A stretch of 64,000 bases of DNA from contig NZ_CANMLV010000004.1 of NCBI RefSeq assembly GCF_947498825.1, positions 186,001 to 250,000 of the forward strand. The letters are read 5' to 3'. This stretch comes from an uncultured Cedecea sp. (GTDB lineage Bacteria > Pseudomonadota > Gammaproteobacteria > Enterobacterales > Enterobacteriaceae). Position 1 is the first letter of the stretch, and every line of letters starts with the position of its first letter. This document shows positions 10,573 to 20,893 of the stretch, in pieces. The notes beneath the pieces are model-generated. The model was not told the origin of the DNA and ran no database searches. It saw nothing but the letters and a program-made list of their open reading frames with translations. Both the position numbers and the translations under genes were made by a program.

Positions 10573-13500
10573 ATGCAAGTCAGCAGAAGGCAGTTCTTTA
10601 AGATCTGTGCTGGCGGTATGGCAGGAACCACGGCAGCAGCACTGGGTTTTACCCCAGCGGCTGCACTTGCGGAAACCCGACAGTACAAGCTACTGAGAAC
10701 CCGTGAGACGCGTAATACCTGTACATACTGTTCTGTAGGGTGTGGGCTATTGATGTATAGCCTCGGAGATGGCGCAAAAAATGCCAAATCCTCCATCTTT
10801 CATATCGAAGGAGACCCGGATCATCCGGTAAACCGCGGCGCATTATGTCCGAAAGGTGCTGGTCTGGTGGACTTTATCCACTCAGAAGGCCGTCTGAAAT
10901 ATCCTTCTTATCGAGCCCCTGGCTCTAATGAATGGAAACAAATCGGTTGGGACGAAGCTTTTGACCGCATCGCCAAACTGATGAAAGAAGACCGTGACGC
11001 CAATTTCATTGCCACCAATGAGCAAGGCACTACCGTCAATCGCTGGTTAACAACCGGGATGCTTTGTGCTTCCGCTGCTAGCAATGAAACCGGCTTTTTA
11101 AGCCAGAAATTTTCCCGCGCTCTCGGCATGCTTGCCGTAGATAACCAGGCGCGCGTCTGACACGGACCAACGGTAGCAAGTCTTGCTCCAACATTTGGTC
11201 GCGGTGCGATGACCAACCACTGGGTTGATATTAAAAATGCCAACCTGATTGTGGTGATGGGCGGTAATGCGGCAGAAGCGCATCCGGTGGGATTCCGCTG
11301 GGCGATGGAAGCTAAAATCCATAACGGTGCTAAGTTAATCGTTATTGATCCCCGTTTTACCCGAACAGCTGCGGTAGCTGATTTCTACACGCCTATTCGT
11401 TCTGGTACTGACATTGCTTTCCTGTCAGGCGTTCTGCTGTATCTGATAAACAACAATAAATTTAACCGTGAATATGTTGAAGCCTATACCAACGCCAACC
11501 TGATTGTGCGTGAAGATTACGGCTTTGATGATGGTCTGTTTACCGGTTACGATGCAGAAAATCGCAAATACGATAAAACCAGCTGGTTCTATGAACTGGA
11601 TGAAGAAGGCTTCGCCAAGCGCGACCAGACGCTCCAGCACCCTCGCTGTGTCTGGAACCTGCTGAAACAGCATCTCTCCCGCTATACCCCTGAGGTAGTA
11701 ACGGATATTTGTGGTACCCCTAAAGAAGACTTCCTGCAAGTCTGCCAGTACCTTGCCGAAACCAGCGTTGGCGATAAAACCGCATCGTTCCTCTACGCTC
11801 TGGGCTGGACGCAACATACCGTAGGTGCACAAAATATTCGAACCATGGCGATGATCCAGCTATTACTCGGTAATATGGGTATGGCAGGTGGAGGCGTTAA
11901 CGCCCTGCGTGGTCACTCTAATATTCAGGGTTTGACTGACCTCGGCTTGCTCTCCACCAGCCTGCCGGGTTACCTCAACCTGCCGAGTGATAAGCAGCCT
12001 GATTTAGCCAGCTATCTGGCCGCTAATACGCCAAAATCGCTGTTAAAAGGTCAGGTAAACTACTGGAGTAATTATCCAAAATTCTTTGTTTCGCTGATGA
12101 AATCCTTCTACGGGGATAAAGCAACGAAAGAGAATGACTGGGGTTATGACCTGTTACCGAAGTGGGACAAAGCGTACGACGTCCTGCAATATTTCGAGAT
12201 GATGAAACAGGGTAAAGTGAATGGCTATATCTGCCAGGGCTTTAACCCGGTAGCTTCGTTCCCGAACAAAAACAAAGTGATAGCATCTCTTTCCAAACTG
12301 AAGTTCCTGGTCACGGTCGATCCGCTGAATACCGAAACCTCAAACTTCTGGCAGAACCACGGCGAGTTCAATGATGTCGATCCTGCCAATATTCAAACCG
12401 AAGTGTTCCGCTTGCCTTCTGGCTGTTTCGCTGAAGAGAACGGTTCGATCGTTAACTCTGCTCGCTGGTTACAGTGGCACTGGAAAGGCGCTGATGCCCC
12501 AGGTGAAGCCCTGAGTGATGGTGCTATTCTTTCCGGTATCTTCTCGCGTTTGCGTAACATGTATGCAAACGAAGGCGGTACAACACCTGAACAAGTTCTC
12601 AATATGTCATGGGACTACCTGACGCCGGACGATCCAGAGCCAGAACAAGTGGCAATGGAGAGTAATGGTAAGGCGCTTGCCGACCTTATCGACCCAGCGA
12701 CGGGCGCTGTTATCCTGAAAAAGGGTCAACAGCTCAGCTCATTTGCCCAGTTGCGTGATGACGGTTCCACCGCCAGTGGTTGCTGGATATTTACAGGAAG
12801 CTGGACGCAAGACGGCAATCAGATGGCCAGACGTGACAATGCTGACCCATCGGGCCTTGGGAATACGCTGGGCTGGGCCTGGGCATGGCCACTCAACCGC
12901 CGCATTCTCTATAACCGTGCCTCAGCAGATCCTGCGGGTAATCCGTGGGATGAAAAACGCCGTTTGATCTCCTGGAATGGTACTAAATGGACGGGTATTG
13001 ATGTACCTGACTACAGCAATGCTGCACCAGACTCGGGTGTCGGACCCTTTATCATGCAGCCAGAAGGTATGGGACGTCTGTTTGCTCTCGATAAGATGGC
13101 TGAAGGTCCGTTCCCTGAGCACTACGAACCCTTTGAAACACCGCTTGGCACTAACCCACTTCATCCGGATGTGGTGTCCAACCCGGCTGCACGCGTATTC
13201 AAAGATGACCTGGCAGAAATGGGCTCGCACGAGAAATTCCCGTATGTCGGTACCACTTATCGCCTGACAGAGCATTTCCACTATTGGACCAAACATGCCC
13301 TGTTAAATGCCATTACTCAGCCACAGCAATTTATCGAGATTGGTGAAAAACTGGCGAATAAGCTGGGTATTGCACGTGGCGATACGGTGAAAGTCTCTTC
13401 TAACCGCGGCTATATTAAGGCCAAAGCGGTAGTGACAAAACGTATCCGTACTCTGGATGTGCATGGTCAGAAGGTCGATACCATTGGTATTCCGATTCAC

Positions 13501-13623
13501 TGGGGTTATGAAGGCGTGGCCAAAAAAGGGTTTCTTGCCAATACATTAACGCCATTTGTCGGTGACGCTAATACGCAAACGCCAGAGTATAAGGCGTTTC
13601 TGGTTAATGTGGAAAAGGTGTAA
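10573..13623 (+). CDS. fdoG: Formate dehydrogenase-O major subunit, selenoprotein
   Basis: Catalytic alpha subunit of the periplasm-facing formate dehydrogenase-O. It spans an in-frame TGA at 11158-11160, codon 196, read as selenocysteine; the two halves otherwise look like separate frames. With the Sec it is 1016 residues, the E. coli length. The start is ATG 10573 with AAGGAG eight bases upstream; an upstream ATG at 10552 is rejected. Residues 4-9 SRRQFF form a Tat signal. The 4Fe-4S cysteines are C50, C53, C57 and C92. The bis-MGD part contains HGPTVASLAPTFGRGAM right after the Sec. It is first in fdoGHI-fdhE. FdnG is the alternative, but the fdhD/fdhE neighbourhood favours fdoG. Confidence 0.97.
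11158..11189 (+). promoter_or_regulatory. SECIS element of fdoG
   Basis: The UGA (11158-11160) is followed by a hairpin at 11172-11189: GG, bulged U, AGCAA, loop GUC, UUGCU, CC. The bulged U is base 17 counted from the U of UGA, and the loop contains the GU recognised by SelB, just as in the known E. coli fdhF and fdnG elements. SelB and selC are in the same window. Confidence 0.92.
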
Positions 13624-13635
13624 CGGAGACGAATT

Positions 13636-14562
13636 ATGACTTATCAATCTCAGGACATCATCCGTCGTTCCGCAACCAACGGCTTCACACCCGCGCCTCA
13701 AGTGCGGGATTACCAGCACGAAGTGGCCAAGCTTATCGATGTAACAACCTGCATCGGCTGTAAGGCTTGTCAGGTCGCGTGTTCAGAGTGGAATGATATT
13801 CGTGATAAAGTGGGAATTAACGTCGGGGTTTACGATAATCCGGCGGATTTAACCGCTAAGTCGTGGACAGTAATGCGTTTTTCTGAAGTCGAGCAGAACG
13901 ATAAACTGGAATGGCTGATCCGTAAGGATGGCTGTATGCACTGTGCCGATCCGGGGTGTCTGAAAGCCTGTCCGTCAGAAGGCGCGATTATTCAATACGC
14001 CAACGGTATCGTCGATTTCCAGTCCGAGCAATGTATTGGCTGTGGCTACTGCATTGCGGGCTGTCCGTTCGACGTACCGCGTATGAATCCAGACGATAAT
14101 CGGGTCTACAAATGTACGCTGTGTGTTGACCGTGTGGTTGTCGGCCAGGAACCTGCCTGTGTGAAAACTTGCCCAACCGGTGCGATTCATTTCGGTACCA
14201 AAGAGGACATGAAAGACCTGGCAGGTGAGCGAGTAGCGGAGCTGAAAACGCGTGGCTATGACAATGCGGGTCTCTACGATCCTGCGGGTGTCGGGGGTAC
14301 ACATGTCATGTACGTTCTGCATCATGCAGATAATCCGACGCTTTATCATGGTTTACCGAAGGACCCAGCAATTAGCCCGACCGTGGAGTTCTGGAAAGGT
14401 ATCTGGAAGCCGCTGGCCGCAGTTGGTTTCGCTGTTACCTTTGCCGCCAGCATTTTCCACTATGTAGGGGTTGGCCCAAATCGTGCCGAGAAAGAGGACG
14501 ACGAGGAAGAAGCCGACAAACCTGATGCTAAGCAGCACCATGATGATGAGGTGCAAAAATGA
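13636..14562 (+). CDS. fdoH: Formate dehydrogenase-O iron-sulfur subunit
   Basis: Beta subunit that passes electrons from FdoG to FdoI through four 4Fe-4S clusters. It has 308 residues (E. coli 300). The cysteine groups are [37 protein letters not shown] and [21 protein letters not shown]. One C-terminal membrane helix ([20 protein letters not shown]) anchors it. The C-terminus is longer and more acidic ([20 protein letters not shown]) than in E. coli. It starts 12 bases after fdoG, and its stop overlaps the fdoI start. Confidence 0.96.
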   Translation: MTYQSQDIIRRSATNGFTPAPQVRDYQHEVAKLIDVTTCIGCKACQVACSEWNDIRDKVGINVGVYDNPADLTAKSWTVMRFSEVEQNDKLEWLIRKDGCMHCADPGCLKACPSEGAIIQYANGIVDFQSEQCIGCGYCIAGCPFDVPRMNPDDNRVYKCTLCVDRVVVGQEPACVKTCPTGAIHFGTKEDMKDLAGERVAELKTRGYDNAGLYDPAGVGGTHVMYVLHHADNPTLYHGLPKDPAISPTVEFWKGIWKPLAAVGFAVTFAASIFHYVGVGPNRAEKEDDEEEADKPDAKQHHDDEVQK

Positions 14563-15194
14563 AGAAAGAAGTGAAAATTCAGCGCTACAGTGCGCCCGAG
14601 CGTATCAATCACTGGGTAACCGCTTTCTGCTTTATTCTGGCGGCCGTCAGTGGGCTGGGATTCTTTTTCCCTTCCTTCAACTGGCTGATGCATATTCTCG
14701 GAACACCGCAATTGGCACGTATTCTTCACCCGTTTGTCGGGGTGGTGATGTTCGCGTCATTTATCATCATGTTCTTCCGTTACTGGCATCATAACCTGAT
14801 TAACAAAGAAGACATCGTATGGGCAAAAAATATCCATAAGATTGTCGTTAATGAGGAAGTGGGTGATACCGGTCGCTATAATTTCGGCCAGAAATGCGTG
14901 TTCTGGGCGGCGATTATCTTCCTGGTGTTGTTACTGGTAAGCGGAGTTATTATCTGGCGTCCTTATTTTGCACCTTCATTCCCAATTCCAATCATCCGCA
15001 TTGCGTTATTAGTGCATTCACTTGCCGCGGTCGCCCTAATCGTGGTTATTATGGTGCATGTTTACGCCGCTTTGTGGGTGAAGGGAACCATCACTGCTAT
15101 GGTAGAAGGATGGGTGACCTCAACCTGGGCCAAAAAACACCATCCGCGCTGGTATCGTGAATTGCGCCAGAAACAGGATAAATCATCGGAATGA
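14559..15194 (+). CDS. fdoI: Formate dehydrogenase-O cytochrome b556 subunit
   Basis: Gamma subunit: a four-helix membrane cytochrome that takes electrons from FdoH and reduces quinone. It is 211 residues, the same as E. coli. The conserved start [18 protein letters not shown] has a haem-ligand histidine, and further histidines lie in [23 protein letters not shown] overlaps tie it to fdoH and fdhE, so the four genes form one transcription unit. Confidence 0.95.
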   Translation: MKKEVKIQRYSAPERINHWVTAFCFILAAVSGLGFFFPSFNWLMHILGTPQLARILHPFVGVVMFASFIIMFFRYWHHNLINKEDIVWAKNIHKIVVNEEVGDTGRYNFGQKCVFWAAIIFLVLLLVSGVIIWRPYFAPSFPIPIIRIALLVHSLAAVALIVVIMVHVYAALWVKGTITAMVEGWVTSTWAKKHHPRWYRELRQKQDKSSE

Positions 15195-16120
15195 GTATTC
15201 GCATAATCCCGCAGGACAGGCTGGAAAAACGCGAGAAACATGCGGTGGAATCTATTCCACCGCTGTTGTTTCCCAGGCTGAAGAATCTGTACAATCGTCG
15301 CGCAGAACGTCTGCGCGAGCTGGCAGCCAATAATCCATTAGGTGATTATCTGCGTTTTGCCGCGTTGATAGCCCATGCCCAGGAAGTGGTGCTCTACGAT
15401 CATCCACTGGAAATGGATCTGACAGCCCTGATTGAACAAGGCGCAAAGAGCGGTAAACCCCCACTGGACCTGCATATTCTGCCACGCGATACGCACTGGC
15501 AGCGTCTGTTACTGTCGCTGATTGCCGAACTGAAACCAGAAATGAGCGGCCAGGCATTAGCCGTCATTGAAAACCTCGAAAAAGCTTCTTCAAGCGAGCT
15601 GGAAGAGATGGCAACAGCTTTGCTGAATAACGAGTTTTCTAAAGTCGGTAGCGATAAAGCCCCCTTTATCTGGGCAGCTCTGTCACTCTACTGGGCACAA
15701 ATGGCCAGTCTTATCCCTGGTAAAGCGAGAGCGGAATACGGTGAACAACGCCAGTTCTGCCCGGTATGTGGTTCAATCCCAGTTTCCAGTATTGTGCATA
15801 TTGGCAGTAACAACGCATTACGCTACTTGCACTGCAATCTGTGCGAGACGGAATGGCATGTGGTGCGGATTAAATGCAGCAACTGCGAACAGACACGTGA
15901 TCTGAATTACTGGTCGCTGGACAGTGAACATTCAGCTATCAAAGCCGAGAGCTGCGGTGACTGTGGAACCTATCTGAAGATCTTATATCAGGAAAAAGAT
16001 GCCAGCGTCGAAGCGGTAGCTGACGATCTGGCGTCATTAGTGCTGGATGCACGCATGGAGCAAGAAGGCTTTGCCCGTAGCAGCATTAATCCGTTCTTAT
16101 TTCCTGGTGACAATGAATAA
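15191..16120 (+). CDS. fdhE: Formate dehydrogenase accessory protein FdhE
   Basis: Cytoplasmic rubredoxin-like protein needed for maturation of respiratory formate dehydrogenases. It has 309 residues, like E. coli. The first half is helical. The second half carries CxxC knuckles: [22 protein letters not shown] and CGDCGTYLK. It overlaps fdoI by four bases and ends the operon; a hairpin follows at 16129. Confidence 0.95.
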   Translation: MSIRIIPQDRLEKREKHAVESIPPLLFPRLKNLYNRRAERLRELAANNPLGDYLRFAALIAHAQEVVLYDHPLEMDLTALIEQGAKSGKPPLDLHILPRDTHWQRLLLSLIAELKPEMSGQALAVIENLEKASSSELEEMATALLNNEFSKVGSDKAPFIWAALSLYWAQMASLIPGKARAEYGEQRQFCPVCGSIPVSSIVHIGSNNALRYLHCNLCETEWHVVRIKCSNCEQTRDLNYWSLDSEHSAIKAESCGDCGTYLKILYQEKDASVEAVADDLASLVLDARMEQEGFARSSINPFLFPGDNE

Positions 16121-16128
16121 GTCCCATA

Positions 16129-16155
16129 AGCAGCACTGCGTTTTAAGGTGCTGCT
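16129..16155 (+). terminator. Hairpin after fdhE
   Basis: Arms AGCAGCAC (16129-16136) and GTGCTGCT (16148-16155) pair perfectly around an 11-base loop, followed by CTTCCCCC and, later, TTTT. It is the probable end of the fdoGHI-fdhE transcript. Confidence 0.6.
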
Positions 16156-16224
16156 CTTCCCCCAGTTTTAATTGTTTTCTAAAACTTTCAGTTTTTATTC
16201 GGATGTAGAATTCCATACATCTTA

Positions 16225-16305
16225 TATATATCCAAAATAATTCGAGTTGCTTGTAGGCGCGCCTCACGCACGCAACCCCCTGGCAACTTGAAGTATGACG
16301 GGTAT
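16225..16305. repeat. Palindromic intergenic repeat, copy 1
   Basis: Ends are TATCCAAAATAATTCGAGTT on the left and CAACTTGAAGTATGACGGGT on the right, with GC-rich DNA between. The same end pair, in either order, recurs at 37144-37209, 45700-45812 and 46871-46998, all between genes. Repeats of this type are common in Yersinia and related genera. Confidence 0.8.
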
Positions 16306-16407
16306 CAAGATGCTATTGAGGCACGATCCCTATCGATCATCATCCATTTTGTCGCAGACAACACTTAAAAAAGTGCTAACAATTCTATTTCCAGGGAAGG
16401 GATTTTT

Positions 16408-17439
16408 ATGAATATTAATACCATTAGTAATGACTACTATAATACCGCTGAATTTAATACGTTATTCAGTGAAAAAATATCAAAGGAAACTCTCGACTCA
16501 TTAAAAATATCAGCATCCAAGGGTTCTCTACGTAGTATTGAGTTATTAAATAACCTCGCTCTGCGGCAAGACGAATCTGGCAGGCTGGCAGAAAAATATC
16601 TGTTTGATATGTTCTGCGGGACAACACCTACCGACGAACAAGCTGATGTAGTAAAAAATATTCAAAGATCCGCTCAAATGCTATATCGGTTATCCAACGA
16701 TAAAATGAAAAATAATGCCGATATGCACAAACTACGCACCCCCTCAAAATTACTGTATATGGCAGGTGCCGCGGCTGATATCGGCGAAAGGCTATCTCTG
16801 TCACGTGTTTTTACTCAAAGCCATAGCGCACAATCTGAGCATGAACAGACAGACGATACTGATATCTGGAACTCAGCACGCATGATTTCTAGCGATGAAA
16901 TAAACGCCGCTCTCAAGTCTTATACTCGCCTCTACGATACATTAACGATCAATTATCCTGTTCCGCTTATCCACCCTGAGAGCCATGAAAATATGCTGTC
17001 ATATCAACTGGGTGAGCTGTGCGGGCAGCATTCCTTTCTTGAACACCCTGAATTTTTCCCCATTAACACAGGCGAGCACTGGATAACCTTTGGTTTGTAT
17101 AAATCTGACGACGGGAAGCCCAGAGCGATTATCTGTAATACTTGGGAGCCCTTAAGTCTGCAAACTAAACAGCAATTCAGTGACGCAGCATACCTTGCTG
17201 GTATCACCGATTCTGACGCTATCCTGTTTCTGGAACAGAATATCCAGGAATATGTGCCTAATGGTTGTGGACTACTGACCATTGAAGCGATAAGACGACT
17301 AATGGAAAATAACTTTCAGTCACCGGATAAGATGCTGGAGAACTTCTTGACCTCTTTTACTCAGCAGCCAATCGCAGATCAAGAGCGCTTTAACCTCGAA
17401 AATCGTTACCGTATCTATGCGGAAACCTATCTGCAGTAG
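16408..17439 (+). CDS. sseL: SseL-family deubiquitinase, putative type III effector
   Basis: A 343-residue homologue of Salmonella SseL (340 residues), which removes ubiquitin in host cells after secretion by the SPI-2 system. Matching blocks run the whole length: NLALRQDESGRLAEKYLFDMF, KLLYMAGAA, ARMISSDE, NYPVPLIHP, INTGEHWITFGLYKS, AGITDSDAILFLEQNIQEYV and VPNGCGLL. The CE-clan active site is intact: His224, the acidic or amide position in CNT at 244, a Gln near 280 and Cys287. The start has an AGGGAAGGGA element. It stands alone between fdhE and selC with no secretion genes in the window. ElaD of E. coli is a more distant relative. Function is inferred from the family. Confidence 0.88.
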   Translation: MNINTISNDYYNTAEFNTLFSEKISKETLDSLKISASKGSLRSIELLNNLALRQDESGRLAEKYLFDMFCGTTPTDEQADVVKNIQRSAQMLYRLSNDKMKNNADMHKLRTPSKLLYMAGAAADIGERLSLSRVFTQSHSAQSEHEQTDDTDIWNSARMISSDEINAALKSYTRLYDTLTINYPVPLIHPESHENMLSYQLGELCGQHSFLEHPEFFPINTGEHWITFGLYKSDDGKPRAIICNTWEPLSLQTKQQFSDAAYLAGITDSDAILFLEQNIQEYVPNGCGLLTIEAIRRLMENNFQSPDKMLENFLTSFTQQPIADQERFNLENRYRIYAETYLQ

Positions 17440-17628
17440 TCCACGCCTGCTCCTGAAACTTAAAACAGGCCAGATAAAGTGCTGCGACGCTACAAAACCA
17501 CTGACAAAAATCGTTCAAAACTGACAAAATTGTCTTAAAACACATCGTTTTTGGACGCCTGCATTCGTATTTATTCTAATTTTTCGGATAATTTAGAGTT
17601 AAATTCTATCTATTTTCTTGTGCAATGA

Positions 17629-17657
17629 TTGGGACTATTCAGGAAACTCGGTATAAT
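17629..17657 (+). promoter_or_regulatory. selC promoter
   Basis: TTGGGA at 17629-17634, a 17-base spacer and a perfect TATAAT at 17652-17657 are followed by a GC-rich discriminator (GCGCACC), as expected for a stable-RNA promoter. It lies 31 bases upstream of the tRNA. Confidence 0.8.
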
Positions 17658-17688
17658 GCGCACCGCCTCCATGTAGCAATGAAGGCGC

Positions 17689-17783
17689 GGAAGATCGTCG
17701 TCTCTGGTGAGGCGGCTGGATTTCAAATCCAGTGGGTGCCGCCAGCGGTGCCGGGCAGGTTCGACTCCTGTGATCTTCCGCCA
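17689..17783 (+). tRNA. selC: tRNA-Sec (anticodon TCA)
   Basis: A 95-base tRNA that matches E. coli selC from GGAAGATCGTCGTCTC to the encoded CCA. The anticodon TCA is at 17723-17725 in the loop of CTGGA/TCCAG. The long variable arm and the T-arm GGTTCGACTCC are visible. Its 3' end is the attachment core of the satellite prophage; integration keeps the tRNA intact. Confidence 0.98.
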
Positions 17784-17964
17784 ATTTTCCTCCCCTCTCG
17801 TCCGAGAACGTCTAAAAATCCTTTAAATTCAAATAAGATAGAGAATGGTTCATCCGTAACCGTCCGACACCATCTGCCTGAATCCAGGAAAAATATGTAT
17901 AGTGTTGTGTATAGAATTTTTATACACCTATTCAACTTATACACATAGCACTGACAGACATATA
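17763..17964. repeat. Left attachment repeat (attL side)
   Basis: Starting with the last 21 bases of selC, about 190 bp are repeated, with increasing divergence, at 29672-29867. The first 130 bp are nearly identical. In the left copy the repeat ends in the degraded start of the integrase gene. TATACAC/GTGTATA heptamers at 17907-17913, 17921-17927 and 17938-17944 may be integrase arm sites. Confidence 0.85.
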
Positions 17965-19132
17965 AATTAAGCGCGCAAAACCTCAGGATAAAGTCTACAC
18001 ATTGAACGATGGGCAGGGCTTATCGCTGCTTATCAACCCCGATGGCTCGAAAGGCTGGCGCTTTCGTTTCCGCTTTGCAGGTAAGGCACGGTTGATGTCT
18101 TTTGGCAGCTACGACCTGGTAACCCTTGCAGAAGCGCGTGAGAAACGTGAGATAGCCCGTAAACAGGTAGCGAATAATACTGACCCTGTAGAAGACCGCA
18201 GGGCTCAGAAGATGGCTCAACAATTCTCAAGCGAAAACTCTTTTGAAGCTATCAGTCGTGAATGGCATAAAAATAAAGCTGACCGCTGGACTGTGGCTTA
18301 CCGTGAGGAAATCATTAAGACCTTCGAGCAAGACGTTTTCCCGTTCATTGGTAAACGCCCTATCGGCGAAATTAAGCCATTAGAGCTACTTGAGGTACTA
18401 CGACGTATTGAAAAGCGTGGAGCGCTGGAGAAAACACGTAAAGTACGCCAACGATGCGGAGAAGTGTTTCGCTATGCAATTATCACTGGCAGAGCTGAAT
18501 ATAATCCCGCACCTGATTTAGCCATTGCGCTGGCCGTTCCAAAGCAAAAACATCATCCCTTCCTCTCAGCCGAAGAATTACCCCATTTTATCCGCGATCT
18601 TGAAGCCTACACCGGCAGTCTCATTACTAAAAATGCCACTAAGATAGTTATGCTAACCGGTGTAAGAACTCAGGAAATGCGCTTTGCTACTTGGGAGGAG
18701 GTAGATCTCGAAAAAGGCATCTGGGAAATACCAGCAGAACGGATGAAAATGCGTAGACCTCATATCGTTCCGTTATCAACTCAAGCGATAGAACTATTCA
18801 AGCAACTGAAACCTATCACGGGACATTATCCGTATATTTTTATTGGCAGAAATAACCGCAGTAAACCAATCTCGAAAGAAAGTGTTTCACAAGTAATTGA
18901 GTTGCTTGGTTATAAAGGACGGGCTACTGGTCATGGATTTCGGCATTCTATGTCGACCATACTTCATGAGCAAGGATTTGATAGCTCCTGGATTGAAATG
19001 CAATTAGCTCATGTTGACAAGAATAGCATTCGAGGTACCTATAATCATGCTCAGTATATAGAAAAAAGAAGATGTATGTTGCAGTGGTATGCTGACAAAA
19101 TACTTTCCCCTTACTCCAAGATCCCATTATAA
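17945..19132 (+). pseudogene. int: P4-type tyrosine integrase with damaged N-terminus
   Basis: The body (18002-19132) encodes the arm-binding and catalytic domains of a P4-family integrase, with GWRFRFRFAGKARLMSFGSY near the front and the catalytic R (LTGVRTQEMR), HGFRH and a late Tyr (GTYNHAQYIEKR). The family start would read ALTDIKIKRAKPQDKVYTLN. Here codon 1 is ATA (17945-17947) instead of ATG and codon 7 is TAA (17963-17965); the rest of the frame is uninterrupted. Translation could begin at TTG 18002, without the first 19 residues (376-residue product). Whether such a product still binds arm sites is uncertain. Confidence 0.8.
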
Positions 19133-19177
19133 ATATGGGCTGGCAGTCTAACAATAAGACCGCCAGTGATTATAATA

Positions 19178-19699
19178 TTACAATCTACTATTGAGGTTGT
19201 GTTTATTTTTTTTATTTTTTAGTTCAATTATAAAGTTAACATTAGATGCAATTACAATATAAATAGCTATAAGTTGTAAGTAACTCAATATTAGCAAAGA
19301 AAAAATACCAATGCCGACAAAAACACTTGGGGCATGAATGAACAGCCAAGATTTAATGATGAATGGCTTTAAAACAACTCCTATTAGAAGAAGAGATAAT
19401 ACTATTGCGGATAAAACCACAACACCAACAATAATCTTGACTCGCTCACTATCCTCATCTGAAAAAATAACATCCACTTTTGATGGCTGCGTAATCCTCA
19501 ATATTGCATTAGGATATAGATATGCTATCCATATTCCCATTATAGTAAAAACCATTACAGAAACATTTTGTAGAATAGAAATTAGCGGGTCTAAATCTTG
19601 ACTCTTAATATCATACCGATATGCAATACTGGCCCAAAAAATAACAAGAAATGGAATGATGTGAAGATATTTTAGACGCGCTCGAGTTTGATCTTTCAT
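19178..19699 (-). CDS. Four-TM membrane protein, cargo module A
   Basis: A 173-residue protein with four predicted membrane helices at about residues 11-27, 42-61, 86-112 and 121-150 and a Lys/Asn-rich tail (ELKNKKNKHNLN). The start is ATG 19699 with GGTGA upstream, 12 bases after the stop of the preceding gene, so the two are co-transcribed. I do not recognise a family. The position between int and cos is where P4-like satellites carry variable genes, many of them anti-phage. A small multi-TM protein next to a soluble partner is a common arrangement for membrane-damaging effectors, but function here is not established. Confidence 0.75.
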   Translation of the reverse strand: MKDQTRARLKYLHIIPFLVIFWASIAYRYDIKSQDLDPLISILQNVSVMVFTIMGIWIAYLYPNAILRITQPSKVDVIFSDEDSERVKIIVGVVVLSAIVLSLLLIGVVLKPFIIKSWLFIHAPSVFVGIGIFSLLILSYLQLIAIYIVIASNVNFIIELKNKKNKHNLNSRL

Positions 19700-19711
19700 A
19701 AATATCACCAA

Positions 19712-20794
19712 TCAAGAATTCGCCTGTTCTTCGGAGTCCGGAGAACTTGTAAAGGCAGCTAGTAGATTAGATCTAGTTAAATGCAAGGCATTCAAAATTC
19801 TACTAGTCGTATAAAACCCTGAATCATCATACTGACCTATAGCACTAACTAATAATGTATTCCTTACAACAAACTCGTTTAGCCAACATGTTCCCCCTAC
19901 ACCCTCTTTTCTAAAACCTAAGTTAGCCCAATCACCAGCACTAACATTATAGTCTTCATTATACGTTTCAAAAATGGAACGCAACTCTTCTCCTGTAGGA
20001 GAGGCTTCTATAGTTAATTCAATTTTTCGAGTATCTCTTGTTACTTCGCTAGAAATGAATGGAAGACCTCTAAAATACCTTGTCCAACCAGCATCTGGCT
20101 GAACTGATGCGCTAATCACATCTCGTTTGACGAAGTGCGTTATCTGGTTTGCGATTCTATCTAAGTCTGCTCCATTTGTTAATTTAGTATATTGTTCACT
20201 ATATATCCTAAGCCACAAATTATCGCCAGAAACAGAAACAAAAGATATACTCAAATAATTTCCATTCTTACCTTCCTTCGTTTCTCGACGCTTTGTTTTA
20301 ATATTACTATGCAGTGTCATGAAATCACGAAGATATTTATTCATCAGTTCTGTATCTGAAATTGAACTATGAAATTTTATTGATGCAAAAATATTTAAAG
20401 AAGGAACAAACCAATAATAAGCAGGCTCTCCCCATATAACATTTTCACCATCTAACTCTTCATCAGCACTGTACAAGCGATCATCACTCAAGGCAGAGTC
20501 AGAGCGGATACCATAAACCCCATTCCCATTTCCAATTGCTCGCCATAAAATTACAACATAATCACCTGTGCTCTCGTTACGCTCAATTCCCTTCAAATAA
20601 ACTTTTTTCCTTGAAGAATAACCGGGGCTATTGTCATCCCAAGGCAATGTATCAGCTAATGAAGTTCTACTTGAGAACCAGGTATGTAAGGAATCCAGCA
20701 TATCGGCCATCATCAATGGCTCATAATATGGATCACCTCTTTTATGGAATCCTAATTGTTTATATTTGAAAAAAGTGACCAGTCCTTCGCTCAT
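19712..20794 (-). CDS. Hypothetical 360-residue protein, cargo module A
   Basis: A 360-residue soluble protein, AT-rich, of no family I can name. Notable segments are MSEGLVTFFKYKQLGF at the start, YVVILWRAIGNGNGVYGI, YYWFVPSLNIFASIKFHSS and the C-terminal TTSRILNALHLTRSNLLAAF. There is no signal peptide, membrane helix or obvious catalytic motif. It is first in a two-gene operon with the four-TM protein downstream and sits in the variable locus of the satellite, between int and cos. It could be the sensor or regulator of a defence pair; this is inference from location and arrangement only. Confidence 0.75.
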   Translation of the reverse strand: MSEGLVTFFKYKQLGFHKRGDPYYEPLMMADMLDSLHTWFSSRTSLADTLPWDDNSPGYSSRKKVYLKGIERNESTGDYVVILWRAIGNGNGVYGIRSDSALSDDRLYSADEELDGENVIWGEPAYYWFVPSLNIFASIKFHSSISDTELMNKYLRDFMTLHSNIKTKRRETKEGKNGNYLSISFVSVSGDNLWLRIYSEQYTKLTNGADLDRIANQITHFVKRDVISASVQPDAGWTRYFRGLPFISSEVTRDTRKIELTIEASPTGEELRSIFETYNEDYNVSAGDWANLGFRKEGVGGTCWLNEFVVRNTLLVSAIGQYDDSGFYTTSRILNALHLTRSNLLAAFTSSPDSEEQANS

Positions 20795-20893
20795 TTGCTC
20801 ACCCTTAGTCGAGGTTGAATAGTTTTTTTAGGAGAAATCTAATCAGAAGAAGATACGTGATGAGCATTTAATCATGTCCTTAAATTAATGCAA

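Noticed and set aside
11158..11160. In-frame stop in fdoG as a nonsense mutation
   Set aside because: It is the known Sec position 196, followed by a SECIS hairpin; selA, selB and selC are present.
17625..17948. Plus-strand open frame across selC
   Set aside because: It covers the tRNA gene and the attachment repeat; no ribosome-binding site or family similarity.
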